From an uncultured Lachnospiraceae bacterium (GTDB taxonomy: Bacteria > Bacillota > Clostridia > Lachnospirales > Lachnospiraceae), in the NCBI GenBank assembly GCA_910588405.1, contig CAJUPT010000008.1:1-64000 (forward strand): DNA of 64,000 bases. Direction: 5' to 3'. A program made the translations under genes and the position numbers. The notes under the pieces are model-generated. The model saw only the letters and a program-made list of their open reading frames with translations, did no database searches and was not told where the DNA came from. Of this stretch, positions 34,870-43,981 are shown piece after piece; position 1 is the first letter of the stretch; the number at the start of each line of letters is the position of its first letter.

Positions 34870-35952
34870 TTATCTGCCGACGATATAGCCATACATACCG
34901 GCTCCTACCACAGATAAATTGGCAAAGGCCTGGTGGGTATCCCCCGCAGAATCCTGGTCCAGCGTGACAAACAGGAACACCGCCCCGGCCGCCCTGGCCG
35001 CATCAAGCGCGTCGGCAGAACCTACGAGGTCCTCCGCCATGGACAGCTTCACCTTAGCATTTCTCTCCTCAAGCGCTTTTTTAGTTCCCTCAAAAACTGC
35101 TGTCAGCAGCTTGCTGGTTTTTGGCGCCGCCAACAGAATACTTCCATTTTCGGTACGCTCGCTTACGCCGTCCAAAAGGGCTGCCAAGAGCGCACATGAT
35201 TCCTGCTTTCCCTTTCTCACCTCACAGAAATAAGGAACAATGGACACCTGGTCGATCTCCTCCCGAGAATGCAGTGTGCTGTCATAGAACACCCTCGCCA
35301 CCACAAAAGCACACCAGAGGAAAAATCCGGCTCCCACCAGCATAATCTTTTTCCAGGATAAAAAGCTGCCCAGGGAAATCGTCACCTTCTTTGGCTCGTC
35401 CAGCTCAAAAATCTCCACGCCGCCATTGGCTTTTGTAAGATAGGTGGTCATCACCGGATCGTCGATGATTCTTCCTTTCAGCCCCATAATGCTCTTCGTC
35501 TCCTGAAGCAGCAGCTCCGTATAGGTTTTCGCCAGAAACCGGGTGCGCTCCAGGCCGAGGCTGCGGACAATCACACGATAACACATGGAGGTGCCTTTCA
35601 TATCCACATTGGCCGTATCCAGTTCTTTATTAAACTTTTCAAATCCGTTTTCTAAAAGCGCTTGATCTACCTGATTGCGAATCCGTTCGCTGTAAAGCAG
35701 GGCCATATACGCATCCGAATAGTCCTCGTCCGCGCTGTCAATATACACCAGCGCCTCACCCTGGTAGGTTTCAAGGGCGGCGCTTGCCAGGTCGGCCCGG
35801 TACTCGCGGATCGTCATCAGAACCGCCAGACCGATGCAGACAGCCATCACAACAACACCCAAAAGCAAGTATTTTTTAATGTTGCACCAGATTTTCCGGG
35901 TGCTGATCAGCATTTCACCTTTCCACTCATTTGTTGAAGAAGCTTGATTCAC
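34870..35952 (-). CDS. Wzz/YveK-like polysaccharide co-polymerase with degenerate C-terminal domain
   Basis: A 360-residue protein with membrane segments at about residues 28-47 and 200-222 flanking an extracytoplasmic domain, the layout of chain-length determinant proteins. The region after the second segment (about 230-360) is of the length and general shape of the BY-kinase (CpsD-like) partner, with ILLAAPKTSKLLTAVFEGTKKAL where a Walker A would be, but the P-loop Gly-Lys-Ser/Thr is absent, so it is probably inactive as a kinase. The start is GTG with GGAGG eight bases upstream. It is the first gene of the exopolysaccharide operon; a minus-strand TATACT lies about 30 bases upstream without a clear -35. 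Confidence 0.72.
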   Translation of the reverse strand: MNQASSTNEWKGEMLISTRKIWCNIKKYLLLGVVVMAVCIGLAVLMTIREYRADLASAALETYQGEALVYIDSADEDYSDAYMALLYSERIRNQVDQALLENGFEKFNKELDTANVDMKGTSMCYRVIVRSLGLERTRFLAKTYTELLLQETKSIMGLKGRIIDDPVMTTYLTKANGGVEIFELDEPKKVTISLGSFLSWKKIMLVGAGFFLWCAFVVARVFYDSTLHSREEIDQVSIVPYFCEVRKGKQESCALLAALLDGVSERTENGSILLAAPKTSKLLTAVFEGTKKALEERNAKVKLSMAEDLVGSADALDAARAAGAVFLFVTLDQDSAGDTHQAFANLSVVGAGMYGYIVGR

Positions 35953-36039
35953 CGTCGATACCTCCAGGAATAATCTAAAAATATTATTCTAGTATAGCAC
36001 AATTTGCCAGATATATAAATAAGAATTTCCCGCAGCCAT

Positions 36040-36263
36040 TTACTCTGCTTTTTCAAACACCGCATGCAGACTGATTCCGCCTTTCTCCACGGTCGTCTCC
36101 ACAGTATGTTCCTGATCGTAATGACCGCATTTTTCGCATCATTAAAATCCATGTTGTTCATATAAATATTAATGCACATATAATCAATATAGCTCTGCAG
36201 GCCCACCTGCCGGCCAAATGCCTTGTAGCCGGAAGCCTCCGCTCCTGTCCTGTCGAAAATCAA
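36040..36263 (-). pseudogene. Decayed gene fragment, possibly CotH-like
   Basis: Two pieces of a protein lie in different frames. The first reads GYKAFGRQVGLQSYIDYMCI followed by an NNMDFNDAKN block; the second, shifted, reads HYDQEHTVETTVEKGG to HAVFEKAE and a stop at 36040. The first piece resembles the SFIDYxxxNxYxGNxDW block of CotH-type secreted kinases, but this is a tentative match. No start with a ribosome site is present. The fragment separates the Wzy-type operon from the ABC-type module, and probably marks a deletion or exchange point. Confidence 0.5.
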
Positions 36264-36281
36264 TCACATAATTCACTGGCA

Positions 36282-37172
36282 TTAAAACTCGAACTTCACA
36301 TACCCCCGGCTCTTATGCAGCCGGTCAAAGTACCAGCCATATTTATAAATGACATAATCATCGGTGCGGCCGATTTCCGCCAGCCCGGCAGCCAGCAGAT
36401 AATCGTGATAAGGGCCGCTTGTCTCATATACCACATAAGCCGTCTCCGTCACATTCAGCGCACTCATAAAATCCTCATGGGGAATCCAGTAACGGTCCAT
36501 AATCAAAAGCTCCACCAAGCGAATCCGGCTGTTCAGCCATACATTGTCCGTGTCTGTCACAGTCCTTCCCGTATTCACGGTGGTCATCATGCTCTCATAA
36601 GGAATCACAACCCGGAAGGAAGGATCGTACTGAGTGACCAGAAGATTCAGGTCAAAATCAAAAAATACCCCCACATCCGAAAGCCGCTCCCGCTCGGCAT
36701 CCTTTTTAATCACATCACAGACAATAATCATATCGTCGGGAATCCGGTAGGGATTCGACGTAAGCGGCAGGCCGCGGCTCCATGCGGGCGCCCCGGCGGC
36801 GATGATCACGACTGCCAGAACAAGAAAAACAAGAAGCTTTTTCACCCATGTTTTCCGGGAAGCCGTCAGCCTGACACATACATAGGGAATCACGACGCCA
36901 AGGGGCAGCAGCCAGAAAAAACGGTAGTACTCCCCGCTGAAATTCAGCTTTTGAATCAACACCTTCATGATCAGGATATTATATACGGTGCAGACTAAAA
37001 TCGTAAAATAGGGCCACAATAAAAGCTTAAGCGCCCGGGAGCCAGGATCTTTCAGCCAGAAAAGCAGCAGCATCGCCCCGGCAAACAGCAGCAGGAAACA
37101 GGTTTCTCCCTGATAGGTTTTCAGGCACTGGCGGATAAAGTCCAGCCCGGCGTCAGATATCTGAATCGGCAT
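36282..37172 (-). CDS. Membrane protein of unknown function
   Basis: A 296-residue protein with four N-terminal membrane segments (about residues 22-140) and a C-terminal soluble domain ending YGWYFDRLHKSRGYVKFEF. I do not recognise a family with confidence. It follows the DUF6077-like gene by 12 bp with a very good GGGAGG site and looks like the detached C-terminal half of a larger DUF6077/YfhO-type membrane protein, since such proteins normally have both a multi-span core and a soluble tail. A role in glycan modification is inferred from position only. Confidence 0.6.
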   Translation of the reverse strand: MPIQISDAGLDFIRQCLKTYQGETCFLLLFAGAMLLLFWLKDPGSRALKLLLWPYFTILVCTVYNILIMKVLIQKLNFSGEYYRFFWLLPLGVVIPYVCVRLTASRKTWVKKLLVFLVLAVVIIAAGAPAWSRGLPLTSNPYRIPDDMIIVCDVIKKDAERERLSDVGVFFDFDLNLLVTQYDPSFRVVIPYESMMTTVNTGRTVTDTDNVWLNSRIRLVELLIMDRYWIPHEDFMSALNVTETAYVVYETSGPYHDYLLAAGLAEIGRTDDYVIYKYGWYFDRLHKSRGYVKFEF

Positions 37173-37184
37173 ACGGGTTCCTCC

Positions 37185-38246
37185 CTAAACATTGATGATA
37201 AACAGCCCCTTTGTGCTTGCCACATACAGCAGCAAAATCACCAGGCAGGGGATCATGCAGAGCACCCCTTTGGCAAATGTCCTAACGTCCCGTTTGATCA
37301 GCGCAAGACTCAGCGCAAAGGCGCCCACCTCCACCGGAAGCAGCGTCATGGCAGAGGAGGAGATGGCACAGCCGCTCTGGCAGAGCAGGAACAAGAGCCA
37401 CCAGTAAGCTCTGTTTTGATAGTCCTGATACAGCCTGGCGGCCACGTACAGCACCGCCGGTACGATCACACTGCCCAGCACTGCCTTTCCCTCATAGCTG
37501 CGCAGCAAAAGAAAGCTGGAGGAGGTGTAGGCGGTATAGGTAAACAGATTCAAAAGCAGGGCAAATACCAGCATCAGACCGGTATGCTCCCTGTCTCCTT
37601 TGAAAAACAGACGGGCAATGTTATAGATCACCAGATTATTCAGAATGGTGACCACCACCCCCATCACTGTTTTCATCTCAATTAGCGGATGAATGCCAAA
37701 GGCCTTGCAGACCACCGCATCCTGTACCAGATAGGTAGCGAAGCAGTGACGGATATCAAAGGTCTGGCGCATATCTCCGGTCAGCGGGTCATACAGGCTG
37801 ATCGTATTCGTATAAACGGACAGGGAGACATCCCCGATATAATAGGTGGCATCCCAGTAATCCGTCTGCCACATTACCACAAACACCGCCTGGGCCATCA
37901 CCACCAGAACAGGGACCAGCATCCAGAAAAGCTGTCCCGTCGCCTGTCTTTTCAGATCGGCAAAAGCCTGAAACCAGACTTTCCTGCATGTAACCGCCCC
38001 GTACACCGTCACAACCGCCACCAAAAGCAGCCAGAGAGCGGCCAGACGGTTCAGCGGAAGCTTTAAAAAGGTACAGGGCACCGCAAGAACCTGAAAAATT
38101 CCATAATACAGGAAAAATCCGATCATCAGCGCAAAGGTCAGAGAAAATTTTTCTTTTTTTATTCTGACTGTGACCAGAGAGCCAAAAGAAAAATAGACAG
38201 CCATATAAAATAGTAGCATCAATATGCAGTTGATAATCTCCAGCAC
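37185..38246 (-). CDS. DUF6077-like polytopic membrane protein
   Basis: A 353-residue protein with about nine membrane segments. The motif WQTDYWDATYYIGDVSLSVY, with an acidic Asp-rich loop after a membrane segment, and the following Tyr-Asp block resemble DUF6077 proteins, which are probably GT-C-type glycosyltransferases using lipid-linked sugars. The start is GTG with AGAGGTG upstream. It lies between the 1,030-residue glycosyltransferase gene and the membrane protein gene with which it may form one functional unit. Confidence 0.65.
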   Translation of the reverse strand: MLEIINCILMLLFYMAVYFSFGSLVTVRIKKEKFSLTFALMIGFFLYYGIFQVLAVPCTFLKLPLNRLAALWLLLVAVVTVYGAVTCRKVWFQAFADLKRQATGQLFWMLVPVLVVMAQAVFVVMWQTDYWDATYYIGDVSLSVYTNTISLYDPLTGDMRQTFDIRHCFATYLVQDAVVCKAFGIHPLIEMKTVMGVVVTILNNLVIYNIARLFFKGDREHTGLMLVFALLLNLFTYTAYTSSSFLLLRSYEGKAVLGSVIVPAVLYVAARLYQDYQNRAYWWLLFLLCQSGCAISSSAMTLLPVEVGAFALSLALIKRDVRTFAKGVLCMIPCLVILLLYVASTKGLFIINV

Positions 38247-38260
38247 AGTCTCACCTCTTA

Positions 38261-38386
38261 TTTATAGTTCCACTACGGCCCTTTTCATACACCCATATCT
38301 AACTCGATTTCCGGCCGTTTACACGTCCGTAAACCGAGTTGCGCATGCTCCGGGCCTCCGTTGTTTTTATAGTTCCACTACGGCCC
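38261..38386. repeat. 21-bp direct repeat flanking a hairpin
   Basis: The same 21 bases, beginning TTTATAGTTCC and ending CTACGGCCC, occur at 38261-38281 and 38366-38386, 105 bp apart. Between them is a dyad with outer arms AACTCG/CGAGTT and inner arms GTTTAC/GTAAAC (about 38302-38341). The second copy lies three bases outside the stop codon of the large glycosyltransferase gene. It looks like a small duplication or the footprint of an excised element. Confidence 0.7.
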
Positions 38387-38389
38387 ACT

Positions 38390-41300
38390 TTATTGAAAAT
38401 CTTCTTTTACGATTTCCCACACGGCTTCCATCCCGAAGGTATCCTTTACAAAAGCCATGGCATCATGCCCGGTTTTAGCGGACAGTTCCGCATTCTTGCA
38501 GTATTGAAGGGTCTTTTGGGCAAATTCCGCCGCCGTGTCGGCCACGGACAGCACCTGCTCCACGCCCTCAATGCCTTCGGCGCCGATGGAGGTGGTTACG
38601 GTGGGCATTCCGTAGTACAGCGACTCAATCACCTTTCCCTTTACCCCCGCACCGAACCTGAGCGGTACTACCACGACCTGGCAGGCGCCGTACAGCGCTT
38701 CCAGCTCCTGATCCGAGACAAAGCCCTTCACGACGATACCCTCCCGGCCGTCAAGGGCCAGAATTTCCTCCGGCGCCTTGGAACCCACGATATAAAAAGG
38801 AATCTCCATCTTACGGCGGATCAACGGCCAGATTTCCTCCACAAACCACATCACCGCATCCTTATTCGGATGGTGGGCAAACCCGCCCACAAACAGCAGG
38901 CCCTTGCGCTTCGTAAAATCAAAATCAATATCCTCCTTAAAGGACTCAAACATATTCAGGCACACGGCCTTTACCCGCAAGCTGCCGTCGATCTCATGGA
39001 GCACGTCCCGCTCCACATAAGAAGGATAATAGGACATATCCGCCGTCCGAATCAATGACAGCTCCTGCTTCTTCATATAATCCGACTCCTTTTTATGCGC
39101 CGGATCGCCCGTTACCTCGTACTCTCTCTGCTCCCGCAGAAAATGGAGGTCGTGGCCGTAATACATAATCTTAATATCCGTCTTTTTCCGGATAAAATCC
39201 ATATATTTGATGGCGATATGAGGCCGGTTAATATAGGCAAACTGAATATATTTCTTATTTTCCTCAATCCAAGACAGGATATTTTCCTCGTACCAGCGGC
39301 CGTACAGCACCTCCACGCCCATCTGCTGGAACGCTGTGGTATAAGGCTCCTCTCTGCCGTAATTGTCGCCCACCAGCTTTACCACGTAGCCCTTTCGCAG
39401 AAACAGCTTAATATACTGATATGTGCTCTTGGACCCCGCGTCCTTGTCAAAGGTAGGCACATAATGGTCGATGGCCAGAATCACCTTCCGATTCTGAAGC
39501 CGTTCTCTGGCCGCAAATGGATTTGGCCGCTCGCCGTGAACCTCCTGTTTTGCGAAAGCGGATGCCCATTTTTCCTTCAGCTTCTCCATATTTGCTGCCT
39601 GATAAGCCTTGATACCGCTGCCGGTATCGGTTCCGTTTGAAATACCTTCATAATGAACCACCACCGACAGAGGCTGATAAACCACCCGATACCCGGCCTC
39701 CCGCACGGCAAAGGCCAGATCCGCATCCTCACAGTAGGCCGGGGCAAACCGTTCGTCAAAGCCCCCCAACTGCCTCCACAGCTTTGCAGACAGCATAATG
39801 GCAGCCCCCGAAATATAGTCCACATCCTTTACATAATTATATTCCGGCTTGTCCGGATCGTCGAATTTTCCGTAATTCCAGCCGTTTCCCTCCCGCCAGA
39901 AGATGCCGCCGGCCTCCTGCAGTCTGCCGTCGGGATAAACCAGCTTGGAACCCACCATGCCGATGGAAGGATCTGACTCGATCAGCGTCACCAGGGAAGA
40001 AAGCCAGCCTGGCTTCACCTGGGTATCATTATTTAAAAAGAAAATATACTCTCCCCGGGCGTGCTCCGCCGCACTGTTGCAATTTTTTAAAAAGCCTAGG
40101 TTGGCAGTGCTCCTGACAATGGTAATCCCCTTACAATACAGAGGCAGCACAACCGTTCCGTCCGTAGACCGGTCATCCGCCAGAATGACTTCATAAGTGA
40201 CATCCCCCGTATTTTCCAAAACCGAAGCCAGGCAGCGGTAGGTATACGCCACCTGGTTATAGGCCGGAATAATAATGGATACCTTAGGCTTTCTGTAAAT
40301 GGGAAATTCCAGTCCCCCCAGCTCATAGTACAGCCTGTCCAGCTCCTCATCCCCGGCTGACAGGCGGCCTTTTTTCGCTGCCAGCAGCTTTCCTGATTTT
40401 TCCGGATGGAGCAGCAGGTTTTTGGAGCTGTGTAACAGCTTTCTTCTCTCCGTCCCCTCGGGGAACATGGTATTTCCTGCGGCCGACGCTTCTTGATAAA
40501 AGGATTTCAGCCCCTGATAAACCGCCTTTCCGCCCATCAGCTTCGCCGCCTTTTTAAAGGGCGCATATTTTTCCAGTATGGCATCCCTGTCGGCGATCAT
40601 CACATTCAGATTTTGAATATGGTTCTCTTTCAACTGTACGGCCAGCTTTAAGTCCTCGATCTGATGCTCAAGCTGCTGTCTGGACCGTTCCTGGTCCTCC
40701 GTAAGCTCCTGAAAGGTTTTTACCTGTTTTTCGTACCGCTTCGTATAAGCGTATTCTTCTTTTCTGCCATGGACATGCTCCTGGAAGGATACCTCCATCC
40801 CGGCGAACAGATCCGCCAGCTCCCTGCCGATTCCCAGCCGCTCCAGGAATTCCCGTCTCGGGCAATGGGCTGACAAAAAACCCCAAAACTTCCGGTAAAA
40901 ATAATGGAGGTTCCGATACTGAATAAACTGGGCCGGCACCGGGAAATCCAGCACCCATTCGTAGTCGAGACAGTAATATTTATCTCCGGAAACCATAATA
41001 TTCTCAAAAATCATATCTATATTGGAAACAGCATAGGACTGGGGCTCGTCCGTCAGCTCCAAAAGCCTGTCCGCCGCGTCCCGGCCGAAAGCTTCTATAA
41101 ATTCCTGTGTCACTTCAAAGGGAACCAGCCCGCCTGGCTTTACCGCAAAAATAAGCTCCATCGCCTCGGCCACGGCCGCAGCCGGGTCAGCTTCCTTTTG
41201 CAGCCGCTTTGAAAGCAGCTCGTCAAAGCTTGTGCCCTCCAAATAAGCATACCGCATGACGCCATTATCCATCTCCGGCTTTAATGCCTCCACATTCCGG

Positions 41301-41482
41301 AAACAATCGTTGATGGCCTGGCAGTGGCGCGGGAATGCCGCGATATGTGCCCGGCCGCACTCCCGCACCGCCTCCTTCTCCACATACCGCCGCCCCGTAT
41401 CCGTATCCAGGCAGATCGCCGTACGGATCTGAAACTGCGGCTTCCTTAATTTATTGTATTTTACGTATTGAATCTGTTTCAT
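38390..41482 (-). CDS. Large bifunctional glycosyltransferase (GT2 plus GT4)
   Basis: A 1,030-residue protein. The N-terminal third is unusual: residues about 1-250 include a stretch (MIFENIMVSGDKYYCLDYEWV) that recalls the catalytic loop of phosphotransferase-type kinases, as in some capsule enzymes, followed by a coiled coil (about 255-300). A GT2 domain follows (VSIIIPAYNQVAYTYRCLAS, DDRSTDG, FLNNDTQ, YCEDADL), then a GT4 domain (LFVGGFAHHPNKDAVMWF, VPLRFGAGVKGKVIESL, YYGMPTVTT). The start with GGAGA is chosen over a codon eight upstream. It belongs to the ABC-exporter glycan module and would add at least two sugars. Confidence 0.88.
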   Translation of the reverse strand: MKQIQYVKYNKLRKPQFQIRTAICLDTDTGRRYVEKEAVRECGRAHIAAFPRHCQAINDCFRNVEALKPEMDNGVMRYAYLEGTSFDELLSKRLQKEADPAAAVAEAMELIFAVKPGGLVPFEVTQEFIEAFGRDAADRLLELTDEPQSYAVSNIDMIFENIMVSGDKYYCLDYEWVLDFPVPAQFIQYRNLHYFYRKFWGFLSAHCPRREFLERLGIGRELADLFAGMEVSFQEHVHGRKEEYAYTKRYEKQVKTFQELTEDQERSRQQLEHQIEDLKLAVQLKENHIQNLNVMIADRDAILEKYAPFKKAAKLMGGKAVYQGLKSFYQEASAAGNTMFPEGTERRKLLHSSKNLLLHPEKSGKLLAAKKGRLSAGDEELDRLYYELGGLEFPIYRKPKVSIIIPAYNQVAYTYRCLASVLENTGDVTYEVILADDRSTDGTVVLPLYCKGITIVRSTANLGFLKNCNSAAEHARGEYIFFLNNDTQVKPGWLSSLVTLIESDPSIGMVGSKLVYPDGRLQEAGGIFWREGNGWNYGKFDDPDKPEYNYVKDVDYISGAAIMLSAKLWRQLGGFDERFAPAYCEDADLAFAVREAGYRVVYQPLSVVVHYEGISNGTDTGSGIKAYQAANMEKLKEKWASAFAKQEVHGERPNPFAARERLQNRKVILAIDHYVPTFDKDAGSKSTYQYIKLFLRKGYVVKLVGDNYGREEPYTTAFQQMGVEVLYGRWYEENILSWIEENKKYIQFAYINRPHIAIKYMDFIRKKTDIKIMYYGHDLHFLREQREYEVTGDPAHKKESDYMKKQELSLIRTADMSYYPSYVERDVLHEIDGSLRVKAVCLNMFESFKEDIDFDFTKRKGLLFVGGFAHHPNKDAVMWFVEEIWPLIRRKMEIPFYIVGSKAPEEILALDGREGIVVKGFVSDQELEALYGACQVVVVPLRFGAGVKGKVIESLYYGMPTVTTSIGAEGIEGVEQVLSVADTAAEFAQKTLQYCKNAELSAKTGHDAMAFVKDTFGMEAVWEIVKEDFQ

Positions 41483-41536
41483 TGATTTTCTCCTGCAGAT
41501 GACCACTGCGAAAATATAAGAACACTCTTTAAGAAA

Positions 41537-42427
41537 TCAGGACGCGAATACCAAAAATGAATTAGCGAAATAAGGAAACTGCCCGTCCTTTAAAATTCCT
41601 TCCCAGGCCCCCGCCTCCCGAAACATCTGACACCAGTCTCTGTCATAAGCCACGGCCGTATTTTCCAGCATCCCGGGCTTTGGCAAAAAGCTATCGGAAT
41701 AGATAGCGTCCGGCAGCTTGTAATCCGGCATGGGATAATAAAACTCCTGTTCCAAAAAGCCGGCCTCAGAAAGCAGTCCCGCAAGCTCCGGCTTAGAAAA
41801 GGTCCGCACCCCCCGTACCCTTCCGTAATCCTCAACGCCGTCAAACAGTCCTCCGGTATGGTCCTCCGGAGCGCCGGCCCAGTATTTCAGGCCGTATTTA
41901 TTCTCAATGGCGATCATCAGCTTTCCGCCCGGCTTTAAAAAGGATTTCACCCGTCTCAGCATTTCCAGGTACGGCTCCTCTTCGCTGATATAATAGCCCG
42001 CATATTCCAGCACGCCGATCAGCGTAACATAGTCAAAGGTATCCTGAATCCGGATATCCTCAAAATTTCCCACCAGAATCTCCAGATTGCCGTATCTGCC
42101 GTTCCGGGCCGCGTTGATTGTGGAGCGGCGCTTGGATAAGTCGATAGCCGTCACCCGGGCCGTTTTTCTGCAGAAAAGGCCCGTAACCGCTCCGCAGCCG
42201 GCGCCGATCTCCAAAAGCGTTCCTCCAGGATTAAACCCATACCAGTCCAGCAGATTTTCACGGATATCCGACAGATGGTACAGAATCGGCCATTCCTCCT
42301 CCTGCCGTAAAATCTCGTCCATATCCCGGCCGCTTTCACACAGCTCTAAAAGACGGTCCTCAATATCGCCGTCGCTATACCGGTCTTCCCCTTTATAAAA
42401 TTGCAGGTTTAAAACATCCTCGTACAT
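41537..42427 (-). CDS. Class I SAM-dependent methyltransferase
   Basis: A 296-residue methyltransferase with the Rossmann SAM motif LLEIGAGCGAVTGLF, the acidic ribose-binding residue in VTAIDLSKRR and the YVTLIGVLEYAG block of motif II. The family is common in glycan clusters. With an ABC-2 exporter next to it, capping of the growing glycan end by methylation is a reasonable hypothesis, as in some O-antigen systems, but methylation of a precursor sugar fits equally. The start is chosen for the AAAGAGG site; 14 upstream codons are open but lack one. Confidence 0.87.
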   Translation of the reverse strand: MYEDVLNLQFYKGEDRYSDGDIEDRLLELCESGRDMDEILRQEEEWPILYHLSDIRENLLDWYGFNPGGTLLEIGAGCGAVTGLFCRKTARVTAIDLSKRRSTINAARNGRYGNLEILVGNFEDIRIQDTFDYVTLIGVLEYAGYYISEEEPYLEMLRRVKSFLKPGGKLMIAIENKYGLKYWAGAPEDHTGGLFDGVEDYGRVRGVRTFSKPELAGLLSEAGFLEQEFYYPMPDYKLPDAIYSDSFLPKPGMLENTAVAYDRDWCQMFREAGAWEGILKDGQFPYFANSFLVFAS

Positions 42428-42579
42428 GATTTCCTCTTTCCTGACGCAGCAACACACCATTTTCAACATATTTCTGCGTAAACTACAAGCACTTATCTAA
42501 TTTATCCAGCCATCCGATCAACTGTTACCTTTTATTTCCATGCTCTGATTTTCTAAGGCAGCCCCTCTGCCACCGAAAA

Positions 42580-43944
42580 TCACTTCCTATCTTTTTCTAC
42601 GGAAACTTCAGAATCCATATCATAGACCCCTACCGTATTTTTATTGGAAATCACCGTGATATTTACCGCATCATACAGCCGGTCATGAACCACGAACGCG
42701 CCGCCCTCAAAGCCGGTGCAGCCTAAAGACAGCAGGTACTCTCCGCCCTGCAGGCTCATATTCTGGCGGAATGCAATCACATATTCCTCTCCGGCCCCGG
42801 CTGTCTCCACCTGGCAGTCCTCGATCAGCGTATTGGTGCCGGTCAGCTCCGTTCCCTTAGAATCCTTAATCGTAAAGGCAAAAATCGGCGCGGGCACCTG
42901 CTCCTGAAAACGCACCTTCATTTTCAGGGTAAAAGGCTTTCCCTTCAAAAGCAGGCTGCTCAGCTCTCCGTTATGATCGAACAAGCCAATATCCGCAATC
43001 TCTGCCCGGCCGTCTCCGTATTTCAGCTTTTGTTCGTTTAGCGTCAGGCTGGTTTTCCACGGCTTTTCGCCGTTCCCGCCTTCGCTTCTACCTCCGGCAG
43101 CTCTATTCTCCCTGCCTCCGGCTTCATCCACAGCGGACTCATCCGCATTAGACATGCCGGACTCATCCGCACCGGACATGCCGTCGCCGCTGTTCCCGGT
43201 CGCCTCCATATCCTCCTGGTTCGCCAGAATCTTCTTATATAAATCCACCATCTGCCTGGCCGGGCCCTCTGCCACAAAATGCCCCCTGTTTAAAACCACC
43301 ACCTTGTCGCAATATTTAATCACCGTACTCATATCATGAGTGACTAGCAGCACCGTGGTTCCCGACTTGCAGATCTCATTGATTTTCTGATAGCATTTGG
43401 CCTGAAAAAACACATCTCCCACAGCCAGCGCCTCATCCACAATCAGGATATCCGGATCTACATTGATGGCCAGAGCAAATGCCAGGCGGACAAACATACC
43501 GCTGGAATAGGTTTTCACCGGCTGGTACACAAAATCACCGATATCGGCAAATTCCAGAATCTCCGGCAGCTTCTCATCCATCTCCTGGCGGGTATAGCCC
43601 ATCATCGTGCCGTTCATATATACATTTTCAATGCCGGTATATTCCATATTAAACCCGCCGCCCAGCTCCAAAAGGGCGGACACCCGCCCCGAAACCGTCA
43701 CCTGCCCGGTGGTAGGCGTCAGGACACCGGTAATAATTTTCAAAATCGTAGATTTCCCGGAGCCGTTGGTTCCGATAATCCCCATAAACTGTCCTTGCTC
43801 CACCTGAAAGGAAATCTCATTCAGCGCGTAGAACTTTTTATGATATTCCTTATGAAAAGGATTCAGAGACTCCTTTAACCGGTCAATCGGCCTGTCAAAC
43901 AGCCTGTATATCTTCGTCACCTGATCAACTTTAATTGCAGACAA
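42580..43944 (-). CDS. wzt: Polysaccharide ABC transporter ATPase with Wzt-type C-terminal domain
   Basis: A 454-residue ATPase: Walker A GTNGSGKST (58-66), signature YSSGM, Walker B ILIVDEAL and the H-loop THD. The ABC part is of the Wzt/TagH/RfbB type (YALNEISFQVEQGQ). After a low-complexity acidic linker (residues about 245-290, with repeated ADES units) comes a beta-sandwich like the Wzt carbohydrate-binding domain. That domain usually recognises the modified glycan end before export. Translation probably starts at TTG, with GGAGG nine bases upstream. It pairs with the permease encoded 37 bp upstream. Confidence 0.92.
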   Translation of the reverse strand: MSAIKVDQVTKIYRLFDRPIDRLKESLNPFHKEYHKKFYALNEISFQVEQGQFMGIIGTNGSGKSTILKIITGVLTPTTGQVTVSGRVSALLELGGGFNMEYTGIENVYMNGTMMGYTRQEMDEKLPEILEFADIGDFVYQPVKTYSSGMFVRLAFALAINVDPDILIVDEALAVGDVFFQAKCYQKINEICKSGTTVLLVTHDMSTVIKYCDKVVVLNRGHFVAEGPARQMVDLYKKILANQEDMEATGNSGDGMSGADESGMSNADESAVDEAGGRENRAAGGRSEGGNGEKPWKTSLTLNEQKLKYGDGRAEIADIGLFDHNGELSSLLLKGKPFTLKMKVRFQEQVPAPIFAFTIKDSKGTELTGTNTLIEDCQVETAGAGEEYVIAFRQNMSLQGGEYLLSLGCTGFEGGAFVVHDRLYDAVNITVISNKNTVGVYDMDSEVSVEKDRK

Positions 43945-43981
43945 ACAAACAATCCTCCAATTTTATTACGTGTGCCCTCTT

